Shown here: in pieces, positions 16,360 through 24,561 of the stretch
How the letters are laid out: the number at the start of each line of letters is the position of its first letter
Position numbering within the stretch: the first letter of the stretch is position 1
Assembly (NCBI RefSeq): GCF_003382685.1
Contig: NZ_KZ859504.1
Location: 17,265 to 81,264 of the forward strand
Source: Halorussus litoreus
GTDB lineage: Archaea > Halobacteriota > Halobacteria > Halobacteriales > Haladaptataceae
Reading direction: 5' to 3'
DNA: 64,000 nucleotides
Made by a program: the position numbers and the translations under genes
Notes under the pieces: model-generated
The model's database searches: none
What the model saw: only the letters and a program-made list of their open reading frames with translations
What the model was told of the DNA's origin: nothing

Positions 16360-18099
16360 TCACTCGTTCAGCGAGACGACGTTGAGGAACGGCCCGGCGA
16401 TGGGCGCGATCTTGAAGCCTTCGACGTGGTTGCCGACGCCGCGGAGCGCCTTGGCGTGGTTCATGGCGACCCACGGGACTTCCTCGTGGAAGATCTCGGC
16501 GGCCTGTTCGTACTTGGGCGCGCGCGCGCTCTCTTCGTAGCTCGTCTGGGCCTCCTCGACGAGGTTCATGTACTCGGTGTTGGCCCACGCGGCCGCGTCG
16601 AGCGTGTTGATGCCGTCGTGGTTGTCCGGGTCGATCCAGTCCTGCCCGTCGGGCACGGCGTCGGTCGAGACGCCGGGGTGGAGCAGTGCGTAGTGGAAGT
16701 TGTCCGGGTCGGCGTTGTCGGTCATCCAGCCGAGGAAGCACGCGTCGTGCTTGTACGTGTCCGTGTACTCGAGGAACGGGTCGAACGGCTGCTGGTTGAT
16801 GTTGACCGTGATGCCGACCTCGTTGAGGTTGGACTTGACCGTCTGGGCGGCCTGGATGGGCGAGGGGTTGTAGGTGCGGGGGTTCTTGAAGGTGGCGAGC
16901 TCGAACTCGAAGCCGTCGCCGTAGCCCGCCTCTTCGAGCAGCGACTGGGCCTGCTCGGTGTCGTACGGGTACGGGTCGAGACTGTCGTTGTACCCCATCA
17001 CGCTCTCGGGGATGGGCTGGCTCGCCTCCGAGGCGATGCCCTGGAAGATGGTGTCGACGATGGCCTTCGTGTTGATGGCGTAGTTGACCGCCTGCCGGAC
17101 CTTCTTGTTGCGGAACGGCTCGAACCGCGCCATGTTGAACGCCATGTAGCCGACGTTGATGCCGGGCATCGAGACGAGTTCGGCGTTGTTCGACTCCTCG
17201 ACGATCTGCGAGGAGCCCGCACCGAGGCCGTCGATGATGTCCGCGCCGCCCGAGTCGAGCGTCTGGGCGCGCGAGTTGTTCTTGCCGACGACCGTGAACA
17301 CGACCTCGTCGACCTTCGGGACTTCGCCCCAGTAGTCGTCGTTGGCCGACAGTCGGATGCGCTCGTTACCCTGATCCCAGTTGTCGAGTTCGAACGGGCC
17401 GGTCCCGACCGCGTTCTCGTTGAGGGTGTCGCCGTACTCCTGGATGGCGGCCTCCGAGTGGACTCGCGAGCAGAACATCGCGAGGTTCGGGATCATCGGA
17501 GCGTACGGCTTCGCCAGCGTGATCTCGAGCCCGTAGTCGCCCGTCTTCTCGACCGAGTCGATGGTGCCCAGCGAGTACGAACCGTACGCCGACACGTAGT
17601 CGTCGCCGGGGTAGTACTCGTGGTCGGGATTGGTGAACCGCTCGTAGGTCGCCACGTAGTCGTCGGCGGTGAACTCCTCGCCGTTGTGGAACTGGACGCC
17701 CTCCCGGAGCGTCATCGTGATGGTCGACCCGTCGACGTTGTACTCGGTGGCCAGTCCGGAGACGATGGACGTCGTGCCCGGATCGAACTGGACGAGGCCG
17801 TTGTAGATCTGGTTGGTGACCTTCGCGACCTCGCCGCTGGTGGTGCTCTGGAAGTCGAGCGACCCCGAGGAACTCCCGCGGGCGTACGTGAGGGTCGTCC
17901 CGCCGCTCTCGGAATCGTCCTCGGCGGTCGTCTCCTCGCCGCCCATCTCCTCGGTGGTGTCGTCGCCACCGCTCTCCTCGGTCGTGTCTGTCGACTCCTG
18001 GGTATCGTCGCCGGTACATCCGGCCAACGTGGCCGCGGCCGCCGCACCGCCAGCCGCCTTCAGGAAGCTACGCCGCTTGAGACTGTCGTCTGGCGCCAT
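16360..18099 (-). CDS. peptide-type ABC substrate-binding lipoprotein (SBP_bac_5), system 1
   Basis: The 579-residue protein has a Tat leader (KRRSFLKAAGG) and lipobox LAGC near residue 30, followed by an acidic tether (ESTDTTEESGGDDTT) to about residue 65. The rest is a family 5 binding protein: LREGVQFHNGEEFTADDYVATYERF near residue 130, GTGPFELDNWDQGNERIRLS near 230 and VRQAVNYAINT near 345. It captures the solute outside the membrane for the permeases downstream. The ATG at 18099 is chosen because it begins the signal. It has a close paralogue immediately upstream. Confidence 0.93.
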   Translation of the reverse strand: MAPDDSLKRRSFLKAAGGAAAAATLAGCTGDDTQESTDTTEESGGDDTTEEMGGEETTAEDDSESGGTTLTYARGSSSGSLDFQSTTSGEVAKVTNQIYNGLVQFDPGTTSIVSGLATEYNVDGSTITMTLREGVQFHNGEEFTADDYVATYERFTNPDHEYYPGDDYVSAYGSYSLGTIDSVEKTGDYGLEITLAKPYAPMIPNLAMFCSRVHSEAAIQEYGDTLNENAVGTGPFELDNWDQGNERIRLSANDDYWGEVPKVDEVVFTVVGKNNSRAQTLDSGGADIIDGLGAGSSQIVEESNNAELVSMPGINVGYMAFNMARFEPFRNKKVRQAVNYAINTKAIVDTIFQGIASEASQPIPESVMGYNDSLDPYPYDTEQAQSLLEEAGYGDGFEFELATFKNPRTYNPSPIQAAQTVKSNLNEVGITVNINQQPFDPFLEYTDTYKHDACFLGWMTDNADPDNFHYALLHPGVSTDAVPDGQDWIDPDNHDGINTLDAAAWANTEYMNLVEEAQTSYEESARAPKYEQAAEIFHEEVPWVAMNHAKALRGVGNHVEGFKIAPIAGPFLNVVSLNE

Positions 18100-18214
18100 A
18101 GGCCATGTTCCTCGGACCTCCCACATAAGTATGCCGAACCTAAACCAGACCAAAATAAAACGATAACTCGATATTGAGGTACCGTTTCGTCGACCGACGA
18201 AAGAACGAATCGAG

Positions 18215-20083
18215 CTATCCTTGAATCCGCACCCGTTTGAGTAGCGGCCCGCTGATGGGCGCAATCTGGAAGTTCCCTATCCGGTTGGCGACGCCGCGGA
18301 GCTCCTCGGCGTGGTCGATAAACACCCACGGCGCTTCGTCGTGGGCGATCTGACCGGCTTCCCGATAGAGCTCGGCGCGCTGGTCCTCGTCGAGGGTACC
18401 CTGGCCTTCCTCGACGACCTCCATGAACTCGGTGTTGGCCCACGCCGCGCGGTTGGTCGTGTTGAACCCCTCGGTGTCGAAGCTCACCCAGTCCTGGCCT
18501 TCGGGCACGTCCTCGACGTCGATACCCGGATGCAACAGCGCGTAGTAGAAGTTGTCCGGGTCGCCGTTGTCGGTCATCCACCCGAGGAAACACGCGTCGT
18601 GCTGTCCCTGCGAGGTGTACTCCAGGAAGGGGTTGAACGGCTGCTGGTTGACGGTGACCGAGATGCCGACCTCGTCGAGATTCGACCGGACCGTCTGGGC
18701 GGCCTGGATGGGCGAGGGGTTGTAGGTGCGGGGGTTCTGGAACGTGGCGAGTTCGAACTCGAAGCCGTCGCCGTAGCCCGCCTCGTCGAGCAGCGACTGG
18801 GCCTGCTCGGGGTCGTGCGGGTAGGGGTCCAACTCCTCGTTGTAGCCGAGCACCTGCTCGGGAATGGGCTGGCTCGCCTGCACCGCGATACCCTGGAAGA
18901 TGGTGTTGACGATGGCCTCGGTGTCGACGGCGTAGCTGATCGCCTGCCGCACCCGTCGGTCGCGGAACGGCTCGAATCGCGCCATGTTGAACGCCATGTA
19001 GCCGATGTTGATCCCTTGCGTTCGGATCAGTTCGGTCGCGTCGGAGTTATCGACGATCTGAGACGACTGGGCACCCAGACCGTCGATGATGTCCGCACCG
19101 CCCGAGACGAGCGTCTGGGCGCGGGAGGTGTTCTGCCCGATGGCCGTGAACACCACCTCGTCGACGAACGGCCCCTCGCCCCAGTAGTCGCCGTTGGCCG
19201 ACAGGCGGATACGCTGGTTGCCCTGATCCCAGTTCTCGAACTGAAACGCGCCCGTCCCGACCGGGTTCTGGTTCAGGTCGGTGCCGTACTCCTGGATCGC
19301 CTGCCGGGAGAGCACGCTGGAGGCGAACATGGCCAAGTTCCGCAGGAACGGTGCGTACTGCTGGCTGAGTTCGATAGTGAGGCCGTACTGGTCGTCGCCC
19401 TCCGTCGGAGTCACCGTCTCGGTGCCGCCAGCGGCGGTCTCCGTTCCGTCCTCCGCAGCGGTCGTCGTCCCGGCCGCCGTCTCGGTGCCGGTACCGGTCG
19501 TCGTTTCCTGATCGACCATCGCGGCCTCGGTGGTCGTTCCCCCGTCCGTCTCCGTTCCGCCAGCGGTCGTTCCCGCTCCGCCGCCGGCCGCCCCGCCCGG
19601 TTCGACGCTCTCGACCCAGTTACCCAGCGTGAACGGACCGTACGCCGAGATGTATTCGTCGCCCGGGTAGTACTGGTAGTCCGAGTCGGTGAACCGCCGG
19701 TAGGTGGCGATGAAGTCGCTGGCGGTGAACTCCTCGCCGTTGTGGAACTGCACGCCCTCCCGAAGCGTGAGGGTCGCCGTCGTCCCGTCGAGCGAGTACT
19801 CGGTTGCCAGCCCCGCCTGCAGCGAGGTCTGGTTCGGCTCGAAGTCGATGAGCGTGTCGTACATCTGGTTGATGACCTTCACGTCCTCGCCGCTCGTAGT
19901 GTTCTGCGGGTCGAGCGTGCCCGAGTCGTTCCCCCGGGCGTACGTGACGGTCCCGCCCTCCTGGTCCTGCACGTCGTCCATACTCCCTGTTCCCACGTAC
20001 CCCGCGACGGACGCCGACGCGGCCGCCCCGCCGGCTGCCTTCAACAAGCTTCGCCTTGAAACGGATGTGTCGTTTGAAGTCAT
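18215..20083 (-). CDS. second SBP_bac_5 binding protein with lost lipobox Cys and internal tether insert
   Basis: The 622-residue paralogue of the neighbouring binding protein keeps a Tat leader (SRRSLLKAAGG). The expected lipobox reads SVAGY, with Tyr29 (TAC, 19997-19999) in place of Cys (TGC), so lipid anchoring should fail. The usual tether after the leader is only about ten residues. Instead, residues of about 161-230 (19394-19603) form a Gly/Thr/Glu-rich stretch that looks exactly like a lipoprotein tether, inserted between NWVES and YGLTIELS, where the paralogue has seven or eight ordinary residues. All other family motifs are intact. Secretion as a free protein, or loss of function, are both possible. 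The ATG at 20083 is preferred over an upstream in-frame TTG. Confidence 0.9.
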   Translation of the reverse strand: MTSNDTSVSRRSLLKAAGGAAASASVAGYVGTGSMDDVQDQEGGTVTYARGNDSGTLDPQNTTSGEDVKVINQMYDTLIDFEPNQTSLQAGLATEYSLDGTTATLTLREGVQFHNGEEFTASDFIATYRRFTDSDYQYYPGDEYISAYGPFTLGNWVESVEPGGAAGGGAGTTAGGTETDGGTTTEAAMVDQETTTGTGTETAAGTTTAAEDGTETAAGGTETVTPTEGDDQYGLTIELSQQYAPFLRNLAMFASSVLSRQAIQEYGTDLNQNPVGTGAFQFENWDQGNQRIRLSANGDYWGEGPFVDEVVFTAIGQNTSRAQTLVSGGADIIDGLGAQSSQIVDNSDATELIRTQGINIGYMAFNMARFEPFRDRRVRQAISYAVDTEAIVNTIFQGIAVQASQPIPEQVLGYNEELDPYPHDPEQAQSLLDEAGYGDGFEFELATFQNPRTYNPSPIQAAQTVRSNLDEVGISVTVNQQPFNPFLEYTSQGQHDACFLGWMTDNGDPDNFYYALLHPGIDVEDVPEGQDWVSFDTEGFNTTNRAAWANTEFMEVVEEGQGTLDEDQRAELYREAGQIAHDEAPWVFIDHAEELRGVANRIGNFQIAPISGPLLKRVRIQG

Positions 20084-20106
20084 CCACCCCACCAATCAAT
20101 GATTTT

Positions 20107-20115
20107 GGATAAAAG
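20107..20115 (-). promoter_or_regulatory. TATA box for the second binding protein
   Basis: CTTTTATCC on the minus strand lies about 25 bp before the ATG at 20083, the spacing expected for a leaderless haloarchaeal transcript. Confidence 0.55.
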
Positions 20116-20287
20116 CCTACGGGAGCGGATTGGTCGGTGGGTCGGTTGGTTCAACTGTGATGTCTCGCCGCAAGCATTGCCGGGAGATCGGCGGCGCCTC
20201 TGAAGACCGGTTGGGATCTGTCGAGAAGCCCAGAACGGGCAGGACGCGACGACGATAGCGGGCCTCGGCTCCGGAAGTAGGAACTGA

Positions 20288-20303
20288 TTTAGGCCGCCCT
20301 AAA
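20288..20303. promoter_or_regulatory. DtxR/Idr-like iron box before the FilR1-type regulator
   Basis: TTTAGGCCGCCCTAAA is a palindrome with TTTAGG/CCTAAA arms. It resembles the DtxR-family operator core (TTAGGnnnnCCTAA), and haloarchaea use DtxR-family iron repressors. It ends 18 bp before the ATG of the regulator and is repeated before the siderophore binding protein. Repression by iron is inferred. Confidence 0.75.
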
Positions 20304-20321
20304 CAATTGGTCGCCAATCAG

Positions 20322-21191
20322 ATGATGTCCACGAACGCTGACGACCGAACGGAGGACGGAACCGTCGACGAGTTGCCGACAGACGCTGTCGAGCCGATGG
20401 CGTTTCTCGCCCGCTCAGAACACCGCATCCGCGTTCTTGGACTTTTGAACGGAAGGGAACGTACGCGGAACCAAATAAACGAACGGATGGACGTGACGCG
20501 CGTGACGCTGAGTCGCATCCTCCGCGATCTGGAGGATCGGGAGTGGATTACGCGACGACCGCCCGAAAACAGGTACGCTCTGACCGCGTTCGGCGAATTG
20601 GTCTACCGGGACGTCGCCCGACTGCTCGGGACCGTCTCTGTCGGCCGGGAGTATCCCGACGTGGTCGAGCGACTGCCGGCGGAGTGGTTCGGCTTCGACC
20701 TCCGGTGTCTGGTCGACGGTGAACTCGTGGCCGCCGAGAGTACCGACCCATTGGCCAGTGCCCGCGTCGTCGCCAACGCGGTTCGGGACGCGTCGTCGTT
20801 TCGCTCGCTTTTGGGGACGTTCATCTCGCTGCCGATGTACTCGTTCGGGGAGACCGTGCGAAGCGGGACCGAACCCGACGGAGCGGCCGTCTTCGACTCG
20901 GACGTTACCGACACGATGCTCGACGACCCGTCGCTGTTCGACCGGTGGCGGGATATCGAGGCTACTGCCGGGTCGACCGTCTACTACAGCACCGACGAAC
21001 GAGTACCCTGTAGTATCGACCTCATGGACGACGAGGCGGTGTTCCTGACGGTCGACCGGGAGCACGAGACGGGCTTCGACATCATCCGATCCACGCATCC
21101 CGAAGTGGTAGAATGGGCGCGCGAGACGGTCGAGCGATACCGCGAGAGCGCGATACCGCTCGAACAGCGTGTCAGCGACGACGAGGTGTGA
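20322..21191 (+). CDS. winged-helix regulator with FilR1-like sensor domain
   Basis: The 289-residue cytoplasmic protein has an N-terminal winged helix near residues 30-95 (ERTRNQINERMDVTRVTLSR) and a C-terminal region typical of FilR1-domain haloarchaeal regulators (VYYSTDERVPCSIDLMDDEAV, then HPEVVEWARETVERYRESAIP). The ligand is unknown. It is the first gene of the iron cassette and has its own iron box, so it may be a second-tier regulator of iron uptake. Two adjacent ATGs (20322, 20325) are possible starts; an upstream TTG is less likely. Confidence 0.85.
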   Translation: MMSTNADDRTEDGTVDELPTDAVEPMAFLARSEHRIRVLGLLNGRERTRNQINERMDVTRVTLSRILRDLEDREWITRRPPENRYALTAFGELVYRDVARLLGTVSVGREYPDVVERLPAEWFGFDLRCLVDGELVAAESTDPLASARVVANAVRDASSFRSLLGTFISLPMYSFGETVRSGTEPDGAAVFDSDVTDTMLDDPSLFDRWRDIEATAGSTVYYSTDERVPCSIDLMDDEAVFLTVDREHETGFDIIRSTHPEVVEWARETVERYRESAIPLEQRVSDDEV

Positions 21192-21286
21192 CTGTCGATG
21201 CGTTCGCGTTCAGGGCCAGTCATCGATAACACGCCGTGAACAGCCAATCGACCGCGTCACTCCGAACGGAGAGAATCATTAAGATG

Positions 21287-21304
21287 TTTTAGGCCAGCCT
21301 AAAA
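21287..21304. promoter_or_regulatory. DtxR/Idr-like iron box before the siderophore ABC operon
   Basis: TTTTAGGCCAGCCTAAAA is a palindrome almost identical to the one at 20288-20303. It ends three bases before the ATG at 21308. With a leaderless start it would cover the transcription start, an effective position for a repressor. Confidence 0.8.
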
Positions 21305-21307
21305 TAT

Positions 21308-22525
21308 ATGGTGCGCAGACGCCAGTTGCTCGCAAGTACCGCAGGTATCGCCGCGGCCGGACTCGCCGGCTGTACCGGTAGCGACGATAGTTCGACGAGT
21401 ACGACTGAATCGACCCCGAACACGACCACCGAAGCGTCCGAATCGGAGGCGAAAGAATCGGAGACGACCGAGTCCGAGACCACGACCGACGATTCCACAC
21501 CGTACACGGTCGAGATAGAGCCCAACGACCCGTACACGTTCGAGGAGATTCCGAAGACGTACGGCGTGGGCACCAGCCCCTTCATCGACATGGGGATGGC
21601 TCTCGGCATCCACCCGACGGCGACCACTGGCCTCGAACGTGCACCTCTGAAGTTCTACGACCTCCTCGACCTCAGGTTCGACGAGAGCCGGATCACCAAG
21701 ATCGCCAGCGACGCCGAGTCCGGCTACGACAAGGAGAACTTCTACGCCGCCGATGCCGACGTCTGGCTCATCTCCCGTGACAACATCGGTCGCTACGTCA
21801 GCTGGGACGACTCCGACTTCGACGACGTTGAGTCGCAGACCGGCCCGTTCCTCGGCACCACGCTGCGCTTCGCCCCGCAGTCAGCCGTCCAAAATGACCC
21901 GAACCCGTACACGATGTACGAAGCCTTCGAGAAGGTCGCGGAGGTGTTCCAGCGCCAGCAGCAGTTCGAGGCGTGGCAGTCGCTGCACGACGACCTCGTT
22001 GACACCATCGAGGACGGGCTACCGCCGGAAAACGAGCGGCCGACGATCGCCGCCATCTGGCGCGGCGTCAGCCCAGACTCCGGGCGGTTCCGCATCGCGC
22101 CACTGCACCGCCTCGGCAACAACACCAAGTCCTACTACCGCCTCGGCATGCAGGACGCCTTCGAGGGCCAGTACCCCGATGGTCCCGTCGGCTACGAGGA
22201 ACTACTCCGGGTCGACCCCGACTACATCGGCGCTGTCGGCGCCCTCACCTCCTCGACGCACGAGGAGTTCGTCACGAATGTCATCGAGCCGTTCGAGAAC
22301 AACGAGAACGGCCAGCAGCTCTCGGCCGTTCAGAACGGCAACGTCGTCCGGAGCGGTGGCCAGTACATGGGCCCCATCGTCGACATGTTCTCCACCGAGG
22401 CCGTCGCGAAGCAGGTCTACCCCGACGAGTTCGGCCAGTGGCCCGGCGCCGTCGGTGACGTCTCCAATGACGAACAGCTCTTTGACCGCCAGCGCCTCGT
22501 CGACATCGTCAACGGCGACCTTTAG
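21308..22525 (+). CDS. iron-siderophore ABC substrate-binding lipoprotein
   Basis: The 405-residue protein starts MVRRRQLLAS with lipobox LAGC near residue 22 and a Ser/Thr/Glu tether to about residue 65. The body is a TroA/FepB-like binding protein (FEEIPKTYGVGTSPFIDMGMA, later RLGMQDAFEGQYPDGPVGYEELL). It presumably binds a ferric siderophore or related chelate outside the membrane. It is followed by a permease after five bases and by an ATPase that overlaps the permease stop by one base, making a complete importer. An iron box sits directly upstream. The chelate cannot be named. Confidence 0.88.
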   Translation: MVRRRQLLASTAGIAAAGLAGCTGSDDSSTSTTESTPNTTTEASESEAKESETTESETTTDDSTPYTVEIEPNDPYTFEEIPKTYGVGTSPFIDMGMALGIHPTATTGLERAPLKFYDLLDLRFDESRITKIASDAESGYDKENFYAADADVWLISRDNIGRYVSWDDSDFDDVESQTGPFLGTTLRFAPQSAVQNDPNPYTMYEAFEKVAEVFQRQQQFEAWQSLHDDLVDTIEDGLPPENERPTIAAIWRGVSPDSGRFRIAPLHRLGNNTKSYYRLGMQDAFEGQYPDGPVGYEELLRVDPDYIGAVGALTSSTHEEFVTNVIEPFENNENGQQLSAVQNGNVVRSGGQYMGPIVDMFSTEAVAKQVYPDEFGQWPGAVGDVSNDEQLFDRQRLVDIVNGDL

Positions 22526-22530
22526 GTTCG

Positions 22531-23643
22531 ATGCCGGGACTATTCGAGCGCATCAGGGACCGACGGACGGCGGCCAGCCGCTGGTACGCCGACTCGGCGC
22601 TCGCGGGCGTCGCGCTCGGGAGCGCCGCAGTGCTGGTCGCAGCGACCCTCCTCCAGGTGAGCTTCGGTGCGTTCCCGTTGACGCTTGGCGAAGCCTGGGG
22701 CGCGGTCTTCGATCCCAGTATCCTGTTCAGCGCGGAGGCGTGGCGGTCGTTCCTGCTCGGCACCGACGTCCCCGAGTGGTTCACCCAGCAACAGCACATC
22801 GTCTGGAACATCCGGCTGCCGCGCATCCTCGTCGGCGCGCTCGTTGGCGCGAACCTCGCCGTCTCCGGCGCCATCTTCCAGATCACCACGCGGAACGAAC
22901 TCGCCAGCCCGTACATCCTCGGCGTCAGCGACGGTGCCGGGCTCGTCGTGCTGGTCGTCCTGACGGCGTTCGCCGAGTTTCTCCCGTTTGTTCCGGTGCT
23001 CGCCGCGCTCGGCGGCGGCGCGGCGTTCCTCCTGGTGTACATCATCGCGTGGAAGAACGGCACCAGCCCGGTGCGGCTGGTCTTGGCGGGCGTCATTGTC
23101 GGGACCGTCTTCGGGTCCGTACAGCGCGCGCTGTTCTTCTTCATCGACGACCTCGGCACGGTGATGTCCGCGCAGGCGTGGCTCTCCGGGTCGCTGTTGA
23201 ACACTGACTGGGGCGAGGTCCGCATCGCGGCCCCGTTCACTGTGCTGGCACTCGCGCTCGCGTTCACCGTGACCCAGGAGCTGGACGTGCTCGCACTCGG
23301 CGAGGAGACCGCCGAATCGTTGGGAATGCCCGTCGAGAAGATGCGGTTCGCAGTCGCCGGCATCGCCGTGCTGTCGACGGCGGCCGCCATCGCGGTCGCG
23401 GGCCTCATCGGCTTCGTCGGCCTCATCGTCCCGCACATGGTGCGGAACGTCGTCGGTGGCGACTCGCGGCGGCTGCTCGTCGGCTGCCTGTTCCTCGGGC
23501 CGGCGCTGTTGGTCGGCGCGGACGTTGGCGCGCGCCTCGCGCTCAGCCCCATCCAGCTCCCAGTCGGCATCATCACCGGGTTGGTCGGCGGCCCGTACTT
23601 CCTCTACTTGATGCGGAAGACCGAGAGCCTGGGTGAAGTGTGA
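22531..23643 (+). CDS. FecCD-family iron-siderophore ABC permease
   Basis: The 370-residue permease has about ten membrane segments. FecCD-family features include NIRLPRILVGALVGANLAVSG near residue 95, the loop ESLGMPVEKMRF near residue 265 and GLIGFVGLIVPHMVR near residue 300. One gene supplies both permease subunits as a homodimer in this family. The stop TGA shares one base with the ATG of the ATPase gene, so translation is coupled. Confidence 0.93.
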   Translation: MPGLFERIRDRRTAASRWYADSALAGVALGSAAVLVAATLLQVSFGAFPLTLGEAWGAVFDPSILFSAEAWRSFLLGTDVPEWFTQQQHIVWNIRLPRILVGALVGANLAVSGAIFQITTRNELASPYILGVSDGAGLVVLVVLTAFAEFLPFVPVLAALGGGAAFLLVYIIAWKNGTSPVRLVLAGVIVGTVFGSVQRALFFFIDDLGTVMSAQAWLSGSLLNTDWGEVRIAAPFTVLALALAFTVTQELDVLALGEETAESLGMPVEKMRFAVAGIAVLSTAAAIAVAGLIGFVGLIVPHMVRNVVGGDSRRLLVGCLFLGPALLVGADVGARLALSPIQLPVGIITGLVGGPYFLYLMRKTESLGEV

Positions 23644-24494
23644 TGCAGGACGGAAAAACACCGCGCGAACCGACCGAGGAGGCGAGTGACGGCGAGACGG
23701 CCATCAACGCCGACGAACTCGTCGTCGGCTACCCCGGCGCCGGCGAGCCGGTCGTCGACGGGGAGACGCTCGCGGTCCCCGAGGGCGAGGTGACGGCGCT
23801 CATCGGGCCGAACGGCAGCGGGAAATCGACGCTGCTGAAGGGCCTCGCGAACCGCCTGGAGCCCGAGGACGGCCGCGTGCTGCTGGACGGCCGGCGCGTC
23901 GACTCGTTCGGCTCGAAGGAACTCGCGCGGAAGCTCGGTCGGCTCTCCCAGCAGAACACCGCGCCGGACACCATCAGTGTTGAGGAGCTCGTCGAACGCG
24001 GCCGCTACCCCCACCGCGGGTTCTTCGAGTCGGGAACCGACGCCGACGAGGCCGCCGTCGATGACGCCATCGCGATGGCGGGCGTCGAGCACCTCCGCGA
24101 CCGCGAGGTCGGTACGCTCAGCGGCGGCCAGACGCAGCTCGTCTGGATCGCGATGGCGCTCGCCCAGGACACGGACGTGTTGCTACTGGACGAGCCGACG
24201 ACGTTCCTCGACCCGCACCACCAACTGGAGGTGATGCAGGTCGTCGAGACGCTCCGCGACGAGAGCGAGACGACGGTTGTGGTCGTGCTCCACGACATTG
24301 CTCAAGCGGCCCGCTACGCCGACCACGTGGTCGCACTCGAAGGCGGGTCAGTGTACGCTGCCGGACCGCCCGAGACGGTCGTCACGAGCCAGCTCCTCGC
24401 GGACGTCTTCGAGATCGAGGCGGCGGTTTCGACGACCGAACACGGTCTCCAGATCACGCTACTGAGACCACTCCACGACGAGGATCAGAAGTAA
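23643..24494 (+). CDS. iron-siderophore ABC ATP-binding protein (FecE-like)
   Basis: The 283-residue ATPase has Walker A GPNGSGKST near residue 57, the Q-loop region LSQQNTAPD, signature LSGGQ near residue 157, Walker B VLLLDEPTTFLDP near residue 178 and switch VVLHDIAQAARYADHVVAL. This arrangement is typical of FecE/FhuC/BtuD ATPases. The ATG at 23643 is preferred over the GTG three bases earlier. It is the last gene of the cassette and converges on the peptide ABC ATPase, 67 bp away. Confidence 0.93.
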   Translation: MQDGKTPREPTEEASDGETAINADELVVGYPGAGEPVVDGETLAVPEGEVTALIGPNGSGKSTLLKGLANRLEPEDGRVLLDGRRVDSFGSKELARKLGRLSQQNTAPDTISVEELVERGRYPHRGFFESGTDADEAAVDDAIAMAGVEHLRDREVGTLSGGQTQLVWIAMALAQDTDVLLLDEPTTFLDPHHQLEVMQVVETLRDESETTVVVVLHDIAQAARYADHVVALEGGSVYAAGPPETVVTSQLLADVFEIEAAVSTTEHGLQITLLRPLHDEDQK

Positions 24495-24561
24495 CGCTTT
24501 GCATCCGCCCGGGTCACGTACCGACCCGGAATCGCTCTACCACGCTGTCCGCGTTAAATCG

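Noticed and set aside
14566-18177. Very long plus-strand frames opposite the peptide ABC genes, up to 705 codons
   Set aside because: The minus-strand frames encode recognisable permeases and binding proteins with full motifs. The plus-strand frames are artefacts of low stop-codon frequency.
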